Shown here piece by piece: positions 20,999 to 30,419 of a stretch of DNA of 64,000 nt (position 1 is the stretch's first letter; each line of letters starts with the position of its first letter). Source of the stretch: Flagellimonas spongiicola (lineage in GTDB: Bacteria; Bacteroidota; Bacteroidia; Flavobacteriales; Flavobacteriaceae); the NCBI RefSeq assembly GCF_023502425.1, contig NZ_JAMFMA010000002.1:186001-250000 (forward strand), written 5' to 3'. Below the pieces are notes generated by a model. The model saw only the letters and a list, made by a program, of their open reading frames with translations, ran no database searches and was not told the DNA's origin. A program made the translations under genes and the position numbers.

Positions 20999-23900
20999 AT
21001 GAAGACGTACTTTTTCCGCATTAGTATAATAGTTGGACTTCTTTTGGCTTCTTGCCATCAGGAACCCAAACCTCTATCCAATACTGTGGAAAAAGTGTCC
21101 CAAATCCTTTTTAAACCTGTTCCAAGTGACCAAAGTGGCGTCATGTTTACAAACAGCCTCCCAGAAAGCGCTGCAATGAACAGTATGGTCTATGAGTATT
21201 TCTACAATGGTGGCGGTGTGGCAATTGGTGACATCAATAATGACGGTCTGGAAGATCTTTACTTCACAGCAAATCTAACCGGCAACAAACTCTATTTAAA
21301 CAAAGGAAATCTGAAATTTGAGGATGTCACGGAAAAAGCAGGTGTAAAAGGTAGTTTTGGATGGACCACTGGTGTTAGCATGGCAGATGTTAATGCGGAT
21401 GGGTGGCTTGACATCTATGTATGTAAATCCGGGAAAGGAAAAGTCCAGGATCGTGAGAACCTGTTGTTCATCAACAATCAAGATGGAACCTTTACAGAAC
21501 AAGCCGCAATTTTTGGGTTGAATTTTGCCGGATACAGCACACAGTCCTCCTTTTTTGATTACGATCGGGACGGGGATCTTGATCTGTTCTTGCTCAATCA
21601 CAATGTAAACCCAATCAATACCAATAACCCCGGGGAATTCAAAAATGAGTACAACGAATTTGTCGGGGATCGATTGTACAGAAATGACAACGGAATTTTC
21701 ACAGATGTATCCCAAACTGCTGGTATTCTTCAAAACATTATGGGTTTTGGTCTTGGAGTTTCCATGGGTGATGTCAACAATGACAATTGGCCTGACATTT
21801 ATGTAGGCAATGACTATATAGAGCAAGACTACCTATATATCAACAAGGGAGATGGCACATTTAGGGAACAGTTAAAAAGTGCAATGGGCCATACCTCAAA
21901 TTTTTCTATGGGCACAGACATGGCAGACATCAACAATGATGGCTTTACAGATATTATGTCACTGGATATGGTAGCCCAAGACAATTACGGAATTAAAACC
22001 AGTATGAGTGGGATGAACCCCGAAGCATTCAATCTTGCAGTTGACCAGGGTTTTCATTACCAATACATGTACAACGCCCTTCAATTGAATAATGGCAACA
22101 ATCATTTCAGTGATATCGCGCAATTGGCCAATGTTTCAAGCACAGATTGGAGTTGGGCTCCTTTACTCGCCGATTTGGATAACGATGGTCTTAAGGACCT
22201 GTTCGTAACTAATGGCCTAAAAAGGGATTTTCGTAATAACGATTTTAAAAAGTACAAGCTTGAGCGACTTAAAAAGGCGCAGCATGCGAAGGAAAATATG
22301 GCCACCGTAATGGAAGAACTTGTCAGGAGAACCCCAGAACGGAAAACCATTAACTACATATTCAAAAACAATGGCGATTTAACCTTTGTAGACCAAACCA
22401 CGCAATGGGGCATCACCATACCAACTTTTTCAAATGGAGCGGCTTACGCTGATTTGGACAACGATGGAGATTTGGAACTCGTAATTAATAATGTTGACGA
22501 ACCCGCAACCGTTTTGGAAAATCTAAGCACTCAAAATCATCTACAGATAACGCTTAAGGGCTCAGGTAAAAATCGGTTCGGTGTTGGTGCCAAAGTTTCG
22601 TTGAAAATAAAAGATAGAGCTCAAACCCTAGAAAATTATCCCACCAGAGGATATCAATCAAGTATGTCCAATGTGCTTCATTTTGGTGTCGGAGATGCTG
22701 AAAACATAGAAATCCTAACCATTTTATGGCCAGATGGCAAGCAACAGTCAATTCACGATATTCCTGCAAATCAAAGATTGACTTTAAACTATGCAGACGC
22801 CCAAACTTCAACTCCTGAATTCACAACTGAGTCTAACATCCAATTTACCACAATTACAAATCAAATCAACCCCTTGCCGGTGCATCAGGAGTCTGCTTAT
22901 AATGATTTTAAAATGGAGTCCTTGTTACCTCATAAAATGTCTGAAGAAGGACCTGCTTTGGCCATTGGTGATATCAATCAAGATGGGTTGGATGACTTTT
23001 TTATTGGTGGTTCCAAAGCACAAATGGGCAAGTTATATACTCAGAATGCCGATGGTAACTTCGATCATCAAAAGCAGCTGGTATTTGAGCAAGATAAATT
23101 CCATGAAGATGTTGATGCGGTGTTTTTTGATGCAGACAAGGATGGGGATTTAGATTTGTATGTAGTCAGTGGCAGTAATGAAGAAATCCCAAATTCCGAG
23201 TTCTATAAAGATCGTATTTACCTTAATGTTAACGGCAATTTTCAAAAATCCAATGGTATTTTCAACGAGGTGATTCATGCCTCTGGTTCAGTGGTTGTGC
23301 CACATGATTTTGATCACGACGGCGATATGGATTTATTTGTTGGCGGACGTCAGACCCCTGGAAAATACCCCTTTTCTGGCAAAAGTTTTCTATGGCGAAA
23401 CGATACCTCCAATGGACAACTAAAATTCACCAATACCAATGAAATACTTTTAGAGGATTTAGGAATGGTTACCGATGCCACATGGACAGATGTAGATGGG
23501 GATGGATGGAATGATTTAGTGATTGTAGGAGAATGGCTGGCGCCTAAGATTTTAAAGAATATCGAAGGTTCATTATCCGATGCTTCCGTGGCCATGGGTA
23601 TACATAATCAGTCTGGCTGGTGGTTTAGTGTTAAAGCAGCAGATTTTGACAATGACGGCGACATGGATTTAATCGCAGGAAACCTTGGTCTTAATAGCAA
23701 ATATAAAGCGGCAATAGACGCTCCTTTTGAAATCTACTCCAAAGATTTTGACCAAACTGGCTCTTTGGATATTGTATTAGGATATCATCAAGAGGGAAAA
23801 GAATATCCGCTACGTGGTCGTGAATGTAGTTCTAATCAAATGCCATTTATCAAAAAGAAGTTTCCTACCTACCATGATTTTGCCTCTGCAAGCTTAGAAG

Positions 23901-24322
23901 ATGTATACGGAAAGGAAAACCTTGCGTCTGCACTACACTACAAAGCCAATAGTTTTGCAACTACCTATTTTGAAAATAATGGAAACGGCCAATTTATGCC
24001 ACTTAAACTTCCAAATCTGGCGCAACAGACCACAATTACTGAAATTATTGCTGAGGATGTGAATGACGATGGAAATCTGGATGTCCTGCTATTTGGCAAC
24101 CTTTTTGGCTTTGAAGTGGAAACACCACGACAAGATTCCGGTTACGGCATTTTATTATTAGGTGATGGCGAAGGTAATTTTCAGCCACAAATGCCTTATG
24201 AAAATGGGTTGTATGTAAAAGGGGACGTCGTTCATGCCTCAGCTATTGAATTAACGAACCATGAAAAAGCCCTATTAATCACAAAAAACCAGGATAGTTT
24301 ACAACTGGTGAAGCTAAATTGA
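20999..24322 (+). CDS. FG-GAP/VCBS repeat and ASPIC/UnbV lipoprotein
   Basis: A very large lipoprotein of about 1107 residues. I use ATG 20999, which puts a clear lipobox (LLASC) after a short signal; an upstream GTG at 20975 is inside the preceding hairpin. The protein consists of many FG-GAP/VCBS beta-propeller repeats with Ca-binding loops (DINNDGLEDLY, DYDRDGDLDLF, DADKDGDLDLY, DFDHDGDMDLF), and an ASPIC/UnbV domain near 510-600 (NRFGVGAKVSLKIKD, TILWPDGK). Such proteins often accompany SusCD pairs in marine flavobacteria and are presumed to be surface glycan- or protein-binding partners. The actual ligand is unknown. It closes the sigma-susCD operon. Confidence 0.88.
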   Translation: MKTYFFRISIIVGLLLASCHQEPKPLSNTVEKVSQILFKPVPSDQSGVMFTNSLPESAAMNSMVYEYFYNGGGVAIGDINNDGLEDLYFTANLTGNKLYLNKGNLKFEDVTEKAGVKGSFGWTTGVSMADVNADGWLDIYVCKSGKGKVQDRENLLFINNQDGTFTEQAAIFGLNFAGYSTQSSFFDYDRDGDLDLFLLNHNVNPINTNNPGEFKNEYNEFVGDRLYRNDNGIFTDVSQTAGILQNIMGFGLGVSMGDVNNDNWPDIYVGNDYIEQDYLYINKGDGTFREQLKSAMGHTSNFSMGTDMADINNDGFTDIMSLDMVAQDNYGIKTSMSGMNPEAFNLAVDQGFHYQYMYNALQLNNGNNHFSDIAQLANVSSTDWSWAPLLADLDNDGLKDLFVTNGLKRDFRNNDFKKYKLERLKKAQHAKENMATVMEELVRRTPERKTINYIFKNNGDLTFVDQTTQWGITIPTFSNGAAYADLDNDGDLELVINNVDEPATVLENLSTQNHLQITLKGSGKNRFGVGAKVSLKIKDRAQTLENYPTRGYQSSMSNVLHFGVGDAENIEILTILWPDGKQQSIHDIPANQRLTLNYADAQTSTPEFTTESNIQFTTITNQINPLPVHQESAYNDFKMESLLPHKMSEEGPALAIGDINQDGLDDFFIGGSKAQMGKLYTQNADGNFDHQKQLVFEQDKFHEDVDAVFFDADKDGDLDLYVVSGSNEEIPNSEFYKDRIYLNVNGNFQKSNGIFNEVIHASGSVVVPHDFDHDGDMDLFVGGRQTPGKYPFSGKSFLWRNDTSNGQLKFTNTNEILLEDLGMVTDATWTDVDGDGWNDLVIVGEWLAPKILKNIEGSLSDASVAMGIHNQSGWWFSVKAADFDNDGDMDLIAGNLGLNSKYKAAIDAPFEIYSKDFDQTGSLDIVLGYHQEGKEYPLRGRECSSNQMPFIKKKFPTYHDFASASLEDVYGKENLASALHYKANSFATTYFENNGNGQFMPLKLPNLAQQTTITEIIAEDVNDDGNLDVLLFGNLFGFEVETPRQDSGYGILLLGDGEGNFQPQMPYENGLYVKGDVVHASAIELTNHEKALLITKNQDSLQLVKLN

Positions 24323-24323
24323 C

Positions 24324-24506
24324 TTATTGGCCTAATTCTGCTGCTTCAAATTGAAGAAGTTCACCATTATCAAAACGCAAATCTATCTGAATTGGATTAC
24401 AACACACTTCGCAATCCTCCACATAAGATTGTTTGGAGACTGAATTATCTAGAAGAAATGAAATCTCTTCCCAACAATAAGGACATTGAAAAAAGTGTTC
24501 CAGCAT
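24324..24506 (-). CDS. small CPXCG-motif cysteine-rich protein
   Basis: A 60-residue protein with two cysteine clusters, Cys8-x2-Cys11 (FQCPYCWEE) and Cys32-x2-Cys35-Cys36 (EDCEVCCNPI), matching the CPXCG zinc-ribbon-like family of unknown function. No signal peptide, so cytoplasmic. It sits 24 bases after the TolC gene at the end of the RND efflux operon and converges with the FG-GAP gene with one base between stop codons. Its role is unknown; metal binding is likely. Confidence 0.85.
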   Translation of the reverse strand: MLEHFFQCPYCWEEISFLLDNSVSKQSYVEDCEVCCNPIQIDLRFDNGELLQFEAAELGQ

Positions 24507-24530
24507 GATTCCTGAATCTCAAAATATCCA

Positions 24531-25850
24531 CTAAAAATCTACATTCAGCAGCTGTCCGCTAACTTGTAACATTTGAAGTTCCGCCAATTTAGCACTGTAT
24601 TTAGCTTGACTTTGTGCCAATTCCGCATTCAAAAGGTTCAATTGTGCCTGCCTAAACTCAATGGAAGTTATTTGACCAAGTTTATAGCGTTCATCCGTCC
24701 TATTGAAATTGTCTAGATTGGTTTGTAGGTTCTTTTCTTGCACTTCCAATACATACAAGGCATTGGTATAACTGTCCCATGCATTCCTAATATCCCGTTC
24801 AACCTCCAAATCGATTTGCTTTTGAAGCAGTTCCTGGGTTTCATAATTGATTTTGGAGTTTTTGATATTGGTTATACTTCTACCTCCATCAAAGAGATTC
24901 CAAGTCAAATTAACTCCCCCAGTTACACCTGTAGCAGTGTTTTGAACCACAAATGCCAATGGGCTATTGTTATTGGACTCATTCCAACCATAAGTCCCTG
25001 TCAATCCTATTGTTGGCAAATACGCACTTTTGGCAGATTTAAAATTGTAATTATTAATGCTCAGTTGTTTTTCCGCAATTCGTAATCGGATATTGTTGAG
25101 TTTGGCCTCGTTGTGCATGTTTTCCATCTCTAGGCCTGGCACAAAATTTACTGTGGTATCCGCGATGAATGTCACGGATAACTCCCTGTTCAGGATAAGA
25201 TTCAAATCACGCATGGTATTGCGAAGCTGCTGTCTGGAATTCAATAGATTTATACTATCCGTATTAATGTCCACTTCCGCATTCAACACGTCTAAACCCG
25301 TATTTTGACCGTACTCAAATTGATATTCCGCACGTTTTAACCTTTCCTTGGAAATTTCCAATGCTTGCGACAGGTTTTCCGTATTTTCTGTTAGGCGAGC
25401 TACCTCATAGTAGACCGTAAACAACTGCAGAATGGTAGTTTCAATGGATTGCTGTACTTCCAATTCGGATTGTTGGGAACGCTCTTTAAAGCTTTTGTAG
25501 TTGTAATGCCTTCCCAATCCATCAAACAAAGTATAGTTAACATTTACTGAAGCATTATAGCGCCTAGTTTCAACGCCATCAGCCGTTCTCGTGTTACCAT
25601 CACCCAAGGTACCTTCAGTATTCTGTTTGTCAATGGTCCCTCCAGCAATGGCGGTCACACTTGGCAGGTATCCAGAATTGAGAATATTGGCATTATTGGC
25701 ATCAATCCGCTGTGTATTTCTTGCAACTTGAATACCAAGGTTATTTTCCAAGGTTAAATCAATGGCTTCTTCTTTCGTGAGCAATTGCTCTTGAGCCGAA
25801 ACAAATAAAACCGTGAATAGAAAGGGTATAGTAGTTAAATAGTATTTCAT
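24531..25850 (-). CDS. TolC-family outer-membrane efflux protein
   Basis: A 439-residue outer-membrane factor with signal peptide (MKYYLTTIPFLFTVLFVSAQ) and two TolC repeats rich in long coiled-coil helices (for example LTKEEAIDLTLENNLGIQVARN, in two pieces, and YKLGQITSIEFRQAQ). It forms the exit duct of the tripartite pump. Its ATG overlaps the end of the RND gene by four bases (ATGA-type), so the two are translationally coupled. Confidence 0.94.
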   Translation of the reverse strand: MKYYLTTIPFLFTVLFVSAQEQLLTKEEAIDLTLENNLGIQVARNTQRIDANNANILNSGYLPSVTAIAGGTIDKQNTEGTLGDGNTRTADGVETRRYNASVNVNYTLFDGLGRHYNYKSFKERSQQSELEVQQSIETTILQLFTVYYEVARLTENTENLSQALEISKERLKRAEYQFEYGQNTGLDVLNAEVDINTDSINLLNSRQQLRNTMRDLNLILNRELSVTFIADTTVNFVPGLEMENMHNEAKLNNIRLRIAEKQLSINNYNFKSAKSAYLPTIGLTGTYGWNESNNNSPLAFVVQNTATGVTGGVNLTWNLFDGGRSITNIKNSKINYETQELLQKQIDLEVERDIRNAWDSYTNALYVLEVQEKNLQTNLDNFNRTDERYKLGQITSIEFRQAQLNLLNAELAQSQAKYSAKLAELQMLQVSGQLLNVDF

Positions 25851-28800
25851 TCCAGTGTGCCTTCTAGTACTTTTGAAGTATCTTCTTTCTTTTGGTGGGT
25901 GCTGGTTCCGTTTTGACTGTATAAGCCATCTTCCATCATATGCTGTTCTTCATTACGTTCCCGTATTGACCGTTCCACTTCTTCCCTTGTAGCCTTTTCG
26001 CCAGTCCACATTTGCTTAAAGAATACCTTCACATTGTTACCAAATGCAAGAAAAATAGGTAGCATTAATAGCGTCAGCACCGTGGCAAATCCAATTCCAT
26101 AGGCAATGGATAGTGCCATGGGTTTTAAAAATTGTGCCTGTCTACTTTTTTCCAACAACAACGGTGCTAAACCGGCAATTGTGGTAATGGAAGTCAAGAA
26201 AATAGCTCTAAAACGCGAGCGTCCAGCCTCATAGATGGCCTCATCAAATTTAAGTCCTTCTTTAAGGTTGTTGTTGAATTTACCGATGAGTACCAATCCA
26301 TCGTTCACCATGATTCCAATTAACGCGATAATACCCAATAACGATAATATGTTTATGGGGAAATTATGTATCCAGTGCCCCCAAGCCACAGCGGTTAAAC
26401 TGAATGGGACCAACAACAAGAGTAATAAGGGTTGACTAAAACTCCGGAAGGTAAATGCAATCGTAATGAAGATTAGGATCAACACCGTTAAGCCTGCAAA
26501 ATTGAGGGAATTCTGAAACTTGTTCCGTTCTCTATTTTGACCTTCATACGATGGTGTTATCGATGGGTTTTTGGATAATATATCCGGCATAACCTCATTT
26601 CTTATCCACATCATGATATCAATGGCGCTCGTTGTTTCCGGATTGGCCAAATCAGATGTCAATTGAATCTCCCGTTGCCCATCCAAATGGTTTACTGCTA
26701 CATCACCACGTTCAATGGAGTATGAAGCAATTTCTTTTAGCGGCACACGTTCTCCAGATGGTGTAAGAATTCGCATTTCATCCAAATCTGTAATTGATGA
26801 ACGATTGGTTCGGTCGTAACGCACCCAAACCCTTATTTCATCCTGTCCGCGTTGAAAACGCTGCGCCTGTCTTCCAAAAAATCCTGCTCGAACCTGATTC
26901 ATAACAGTTCTTAAATCCAGTCCTAGCAAATAGGCATTCTCTTTTAATTCCAGCCTGATTTCCTTAATGCCGGCAGGGTCATTGTCCGCAACATCCTTAA
27001 GTAAGGCGTTGTTCAACATAGCAGCTTTCAATTCGTCTTTTGCTGCCTTTAATTCTTCAATATTATTTCCTAATAAAGAAATTGATACTGGGTCACCACC
27101 AAAGTTCCCACCTGAACCATAAATCAAACTTTCCACTCCGATTACCGGACCAACCATTTCCCGTAGTCTTCCAGTAACCATGCTGGCTACAATCTCATCC
27201 GGACGTTCCTCACCAGGCAATAAGTTGATGATCAAAGTAGCTGATGAAGATCCTGGGCCTAGGGTTTTCAGCATGTTTTCATACAACACTTTGTCCGTAC
27301 CTGGAAGATATTCCGCTGACAATTCCTCATTGACAATCTGCGCTTTTTCTTGGATCATGGTTATAATGGAATCCGTGACTTTCTCATTTGTTCCATTTGG
27401 CATTTGAAGCTCAACAGCTATTCTATCACTTGCAATCCTTGGAAAAAAGGCGGTACGTATAATGCCACCACCTATAGACCCAAACGTTAACACCAATGCC
27501 ATAAAAAACAATGAAAACGTCAAAAATTTATAGTTTAAGGCAAATTTCAAGGTTGGGCTATACCAGTTGTCCCGCATGTAAGCCATGGCTTGGTCACCCA
27601 ATTTGTTGATGCCCCTTAGTTTGGCAAAAACCTTTCCTAATCCAGTACTTGGATCATGGGTCTTTGGTCTCAAAGCTTTGGAGTGTGCTAAGTGCGCCGG
27701 AAGAATTATTAAGGCCTCCACCAAAGAAACCACCAACGTTAAAATAACAATTACAGAAACTTCACTAAAGAAATCTCCGATTCGTCCATCTAGGAATAGA
27801 AATAGGGAAAACGCTAAAATTGTGGTAATAATAGCCGAAAGTATTGGAGGGATTACCTCCATCGTACCGTCTATTGCCGCCCTAATTGGAGTTTTACCTT
27901 TTTCATAATGTTGATAAATGTTCTCTGCAATAACAATTCCGTCATCTACCAATATCCCTATTACAATGATCATCCCAAACAAGGACAATACATTGATGGT
28001 AACATTCAACATAGGAGCAAAGACAAACATTCCTAAAAAAGCGATGGGTAATCCAAATGCCACCCAAAATGCCAATCTAGTGTTCAAAAACAGTGATAAA
28101 AACAACAATACCAACAGCATCCCAATAATGGCATTCTCGGTAAGTAAATCGGTCCTTTGCGTCAATGTTTCGGATTGATCGCTGATTACTTCCAGTTTGG
28201 CGTTGGTGTATTTTTTATTGAAATCAGCCACGTATTCCTTTACGTTTTCGGCGGATCCAATCAAGTCTTCGGTATTTGTACTTGTTATGGTAACATTTAC
28301 GGATAGCTCACCATTGAGATAGGATGCATTGGGTGTTTCAGAAAAGCGGTCACGGATTTCAGCTACGTCCTTTAATCGGACCGTTCTTCCAGATGCATCT
28401 GCACGGACCACTACATTGGACAATTCATCGCCATAATACGAGCGATTATTGGCCCGAATCAGATACTCCTCGGAATCCGTTTTGATATTTCCACCTGTAA
28501 CCAAAATGTTGGCATTGGTTACTGCTTGGGCCACTTCATTAAAGGTGAGATTGTAGGCCAACAAACTATTTTCGTTGACCGCAATTTCAATTTCCTCTTC
28601 CGGGTATCCAGAAATCTGGATTTGGGAAATTCCCTCAATAGCCCTTAAATCATTTTCTATTTGACGCCCAATTTGTTTTAAGGTAGCGAGGGGAATATTT
28701 TCACCACTGACAGCAAAACTAATGGTAGGCCTGACCGCTTCCAATTTTGAAACAATCAAGGGCTCCATGCCCGTTGGGAAAGTAGGCACACGGTCTACAG

Positions 28801-29134
28801 CATTTTTCACTTCCAATAGCATAAAATCAATGTCACGACCTTTTTCAATCTCAACATTGATACTTCCACTATTTTCCCTTGAGGTGGATGTAACCCGTTC
28901 TACGCCCTGTAATCCTTTGAGATTGTCTTCAATTTTCAAGACAATACCTTCTTCAACTTCCTGAGGGGAAGCTCCTGGGTAGGTGATGTTTATCAAGATA
29001 TTTTGCGAATCTACCAGAGGGAAAAAGGAGGATTTCAGGGAAAGTGCCCCAACGATACCAAATATGAAGAAAGCCAATATTATTACATTGACCGCAACAT
29101 GGTATTTTATGAAATATGATATGACCTTTCTCAC
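25847..29134 (-). CDS. RND-family efflux transporter permease
   Basis: A 1095-residue inner-membrane RND pump (AcrB/MexF superfamily) with 12 transmembrane helices and two large periplasmic loops. The proton-relay helix contains LVDDGIVIAEN and the second half has LIGIMVNDGLVLIGKFN. A hydrophilic C-terminal tail of about 50 residues follows the last helix. It overlaps both neighbours by four bases, giving a tightly coupled adaptor-pump-TolC operon. The substrate cannot be read; the absence of metal-resistance neighbours and the DD pair favour a hydrophobic/amphiphilic-compound exporter over a heavy-metal pump, but only weakly. Confidence 0.94.
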   Translation of the reverse strand: MRKVISYFIKYHVAVNVIILAFFIFGIVGALSLKSSFFPLVDSQNILINITYPGASPQEVEEGIVLKIEDNLKGLQGVERVTSTSRENSGSINVEIEKGRDIDFMLLEVKNAVDRVPTFPTGMEPLIVSKLEAVRPTISFAVSGENIPLATLKQIGRQIENDLRAIEGISQIQISGYPEEEIEIAVNENSLLAYNLTFNEVAQAVTNANILVTGGNIKTDSEEYLIRANNRSYYGDELSNVVVRADASGRTVRLKDVAEIRDRFSETPNASYLNGELSVNVTITSTNTEDLIGSAENVKEYVADFNKKYTNAKLEVISDQSETLTQRTDLLTENAIIGMLLVLLFLSLFLNTRLAFWVAFGLPIAFLGMFVFAPMLNVTINVLSLFGMIIVIGILVDDGIVIAENIYQHYEKGKTPIRAAIDGTMEVIPPILSAIITTILAFSLFLFLDGRIGDFFSEVSVIVILTLVVSLVEALIILPAHLAHSKALRPKTHDPSTGLGKVFAKLRGINKLGDQAMAYMRDNWYSPTLKFALNYKFLTFSLFFMALVLTFGSIGGGIIRTAFFPRIASDRIAVELQMPNGTNEKVTDSIITMIQEKAQIVNEELSAEYLPGTDKVLYENMLKTLGPGSSSATLIINLLPGEERPDEIVASMVTGRLREMVGPVIGVESLIYGSGGNFGGDPVSISLLGNNIEELKAAKDELKAAMLNNALLKDVADNDPAGIKEIRLELKENAYLLGLDLRTVMNQVRAGFFGRQAQRFQRGQDEIRVWVRYDRTNRSSITDLDEMRILTPSGERVPLKEIASYSIERGDVAVNHLDGQREIQLTSDLANPETTSAIDIMMWIRNEVMPDILSKNPSITPSYEGQNRERNKFQNSLNFAGLTVLILIFITIAFTFRSFSQPLLLLLLVPFSLTAVAWGHWIHNFPINILSLLGIIALIGIMVNDGLVLIGKFNNNLKEGLKFDEAIYEAGRSRFRAIFLTSITTIAGLAPLLLEKSRQAQFLKPMALSIAYGIGFATVLTLLMLPIFLAFGNNVKVFFKQMWTGEKATREEVERSIRERNEEQHMMEDGLYSQNGTSTHQKKEDTSKVLEGTLE

Positions 29135-30261
29135 GACTTGGTTCTTTTGGCACCTTCAAACACCCTTACTTCCATCCCTGCGTACCCACCAGATACCGCC
29201 TTGGATACAATTATCTCATCATCTGGCACATCCTTGAGAACTACAGTCTTATCCGTAAAGTACACTGGCTTTACATCAATGACATCCAAAATGGTATCTC
29301 GCACTACAAAAATCTGATCATTTTCCAATAATAGAGAACGATCTACCTCTATGGCATTAGATTCCTCTTTGGCTTCCAAACTAGCCTCCAGATACTGACC
29401 TTCTTTAAGATTAGCACCACTAACTTCAATATAAACGGTTATGGTTTGGGAATTTTGATCTACGCGTCCATTGACACGGATGACTTTTCCGTTAAAAGTC
29501 TGTGTCTTCTCTAGATTGGACAGTTCCACTTGTTTTCCTACCGTTAAATGATCCCCATAGGTTTTGCTTACCGATACCTCCAGTTCATACAGCCCAGTAT
29601 TAATGAATTCACCTAACTTTTGTCCTACTCGAATCAATGTACCTTCAGTAACCAACGCCTCTGTCAATACACCTTTAAAAGGCGCGGAAATGGTATATTT
29701 TGATAGCCGTTGCTCCAGATTTTTCACATTGTAATAACTGGATATTATACCACGACCAGAAATAAAGAATTTTTCTTTTTCAGTATCCATTTCTGGAAGG
29801 GTCGGTGTGGTTTTATCCAAATCAAACCCATTCAGGTAACTCTGCCATTTCGAATAGATCTCAGGATAATCCAGACGCAAATCTGGCATTATGGAAGTTA
29901 ACAGATTATACAGATTACTTTTTGCAGCTTGCACCGTGGCATAGTACTCATTGGCGTCTATGCGAATCAAGGTCTGCCCTGAATTGTATTCTTGACCTGT
30001 ACGGAAGAGTTTACTGCCCGTTCTGAAAACCCCTTGTACTTCAGAAAAAAGTTCAACCCGTTTTTTGGCTCTAAGATTACCATTTGCCGGAACTACGATA
30101 GGAATGGCTTCGTTCCTAACCGTATCCACAAATACTGTTTTTACTACTTTTTGTGAAGGGGGTCTTCGGGTTTTCTTGCTTCCCGCAATCATCCTAGCAA
30201 GAAAAATAGATAGAAATATAACCAAGCCGCCCGTTACGGCCGATAAAATAAGCTTACGCAT
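29131..30261 (-). CDS. RND efflux periplasmic adaptor (HlyD/MFP family)
   Basis: A 376-residue membrane-fusion protein. It is anchored by an N-terminal hydrophobic segment (about 6-25, VTGGLVIFLSIFLARMIAG). The barrel-sandwich/lipoyl and alpha-hairpin regions lie at about 65-200 (RVELFSEVQGVF; YTISAPFKGVLTEALVTEGTLI, in two pieces) and the beta-barrel follows (LSNLEKTQTFNGKVIRVNG). First gene of the efflux operon; its stop overlaps the RND start by four bases. It links the pump to the TolC duct. Confidence 0.93.
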   Translation of the reverse strand: MRKLILSAVTGGLVIFLSIFLARMIAGSKKTRRPPSQKVVKTVFVDTVRNEAIPIVVPANGNLRAKKRVELFSEVQGVFRTGSKLFRTGQEYNSGQTLIRIDANEYYATVQAAKSNLYNLLTSIMPDLRLDYPEIYSKWQSYLNGFDLDKTTPTLPEMDTEKEKFFISGRGIISSYYNVKNLEQRLSKYTISAPFKGVLTEALVTEGTLIRVGQKLGEFINTGLYELEVSVSKTYGDHLTVGKQVELSNLEKTQTFNGKVIRVNGRVDQNSQTITVYIEVSGANLKEGQYLEASLEAKEESNAIEVDRSLLLENDQIFVVRDTILDVIDVKPVYFTDKTVVLKDVPDDEIIVSKAVSGGYAGMEVRVFEGAKRTKS

Positions 30262-30286
30262 TGTGTTGGTACAAGATTAGTCTTTG

Positions 30287-30294
30287 CAAAGCTA
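30287..30294 (-). promoter_or_regulatory. candidate -7 element of the RND efflux operon
   Basis: On the minus strand TAGCTTTG matches TAnnTTTG exactly, 25 bases upstream of the adaptor ATG. It overlaps the perfect palindrome CTTTGCAAAG (30282-30291), a possible repressor site. No TTG is present at the usual -33 distance. Confidence 0.35.
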
Positions 30295-30362
30295 TTCGCT
30301 ACAAAAGGTTTGCTAGGTTAAATATTTCATAAATGTTAAGGTGAATTCGCTAAAGATGAAAC

Positions 30363-30392
30363 AAAAAAAAGGGGATACACGCCTGTATCCCC
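30363..30392 (-). terminator. intrinsic terminator of the LRR gene
   Basis: On the minus strand GGGGATACAGGCGTGTATCCCC forms a perfect GC-rich stem (30371-30392, arms GGGGATAC and GTATCCCC) followed by eight T residues. It lies 28 bases past the LRR stop codon. Confidence 0.9.
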
Positions 30393-30419
30393 AAACCAAA
30401 CAAACTAAAGTATAACTAA

